Assembly (NCBI GenBank): GCA_963665155.2
Contig: CAXXFI010000001.1
Span: 1 to 64,000, forward strand
Direction of reading: 5' to 3'
Source: UBA1141 sp963665155
GTDB lineage: Bacteria > Chloroflexota > Dehalococcoidia > Lucifugimonadales > UBA3495
Length of the DNA: 64,000 bases
Position numbers and translations under genes: made by a program. The notes under the pieces were generated by a model. It saw only the letters and a list, made by a program, of their open reading frames with translations, was not told the origin of the DNA and searched no databases. Position 1 is the stretch's first letter, and each line of letters opens with the position of its first letter. Positions 63,863 to 64,000 of this stretch are shown here, piece by piece.

Positions 63863-64000
63863 AACAATAGTGTTAGTGGGGCAACCTACTCCACCAGGTT
63901 TGGTCTAGCACCTGACGCTGGCAATATGGCTCGGGAAAACCACCTGGGTCGTAACGACGGCTGTGCGCACCGAGGTAAGCTGGAACCCCATGTACTCCCA

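Overview
The window looks like a chromosomal region of an uncultured Chloroflexota bacterium, most like the SAR202-type Dehalococcoidia. This is inferred from gene content: CaiB/BaiF CoA-transferases, RidA proteins, GMC and FMN-dependent oxidoreductases, an acyl-CoA dehydrogenase, SDRs, an MDR reductase, BNR and NHL propellers and an Smr protein, mixed with many insertion sequences. There is no rRNA and no CRISPR array. About half of the recognisable protein genes are broken by insertion, frameshift, in-frame stop or truncation, as in a lineage losing genes under heavy transposition.

Layout. 1-5.9 kb: a CoA-transferase split by an IS701-type element, an intact CoA-transferase with a 15-bp tandem repeat at its 3' end, a truncated two-domain RidA, a small zinc-ribbon gene, an IS701 remnant and a metallo-beta-lactamase remnant. 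6.0-8.5 kb: a large acyl ligase-ACP-acyltransferase fusion. 8.6-20 kb: a tRNA-like gene with anticodon UAU, followed by an accessory region. It holds a gutted NucS/DUF91-type nuclease, an unknown protein with nuclease-like residues, a surface-protein fragment, an ApeA-like HEPN defence protein, a serine recombinase and an EVE-plus-nuclease protein. An 18-bp direct repeat brackets 11.2-19.9 kb. 20.2-23.4 kb: a decayed cadherin/Calx-beta/FN3 surface-protein gene. 23.6-28 kb: a dispersed repeat, a 145-bp MITE, a SRAP peptidase gene, small membrane proteins and a lipoprotein. 28-46 kb: metabolic genes with a DDE transposase, including PPOX, GMC, RmlD-like, RidA, NHL, BNR, a selenocysteine-type reductase relic, Smr, MDR, FMN oxidase, a nitroreductase fusion, M24, SDR and an O-methyltransferase. 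46-52 kb: IS1380, a second MITE copy, IS1182, and nested ISNCY/IS21/IS3 remnants. 52.4-56.5 kb: an AbiEi-like gene and a serine-recombinase unit that interrupts a dehydrogenase E1-beta gene. 56.2-57.9 kb: decayed E1-beta and E1-alpha. 58.3-60 kb: an IS3 nested in an ISNCY remnant. 60.4-63.6 kb: an acyl-CoA dehydrogenase, a threonine-synthase-like enzyme and a membrane protein.

Two themes link the genes. One is turnover of CoA esters and small organic acids (CoA-transferases, acyl-CoA dehydrogenase, 2-oxoacid dehydrogenase E1, FMN hydroxyacid oxidase, acyl ligase fusion). The other is a mobile and defence layer in which a CTAG-targeting IS/MITE family has landed inside several of those genes. 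Deleting the insertion on paper restores the reading frame exactly in the first CoA-transferase and at the MITE site of the GMC gene, so those insertions look recent.
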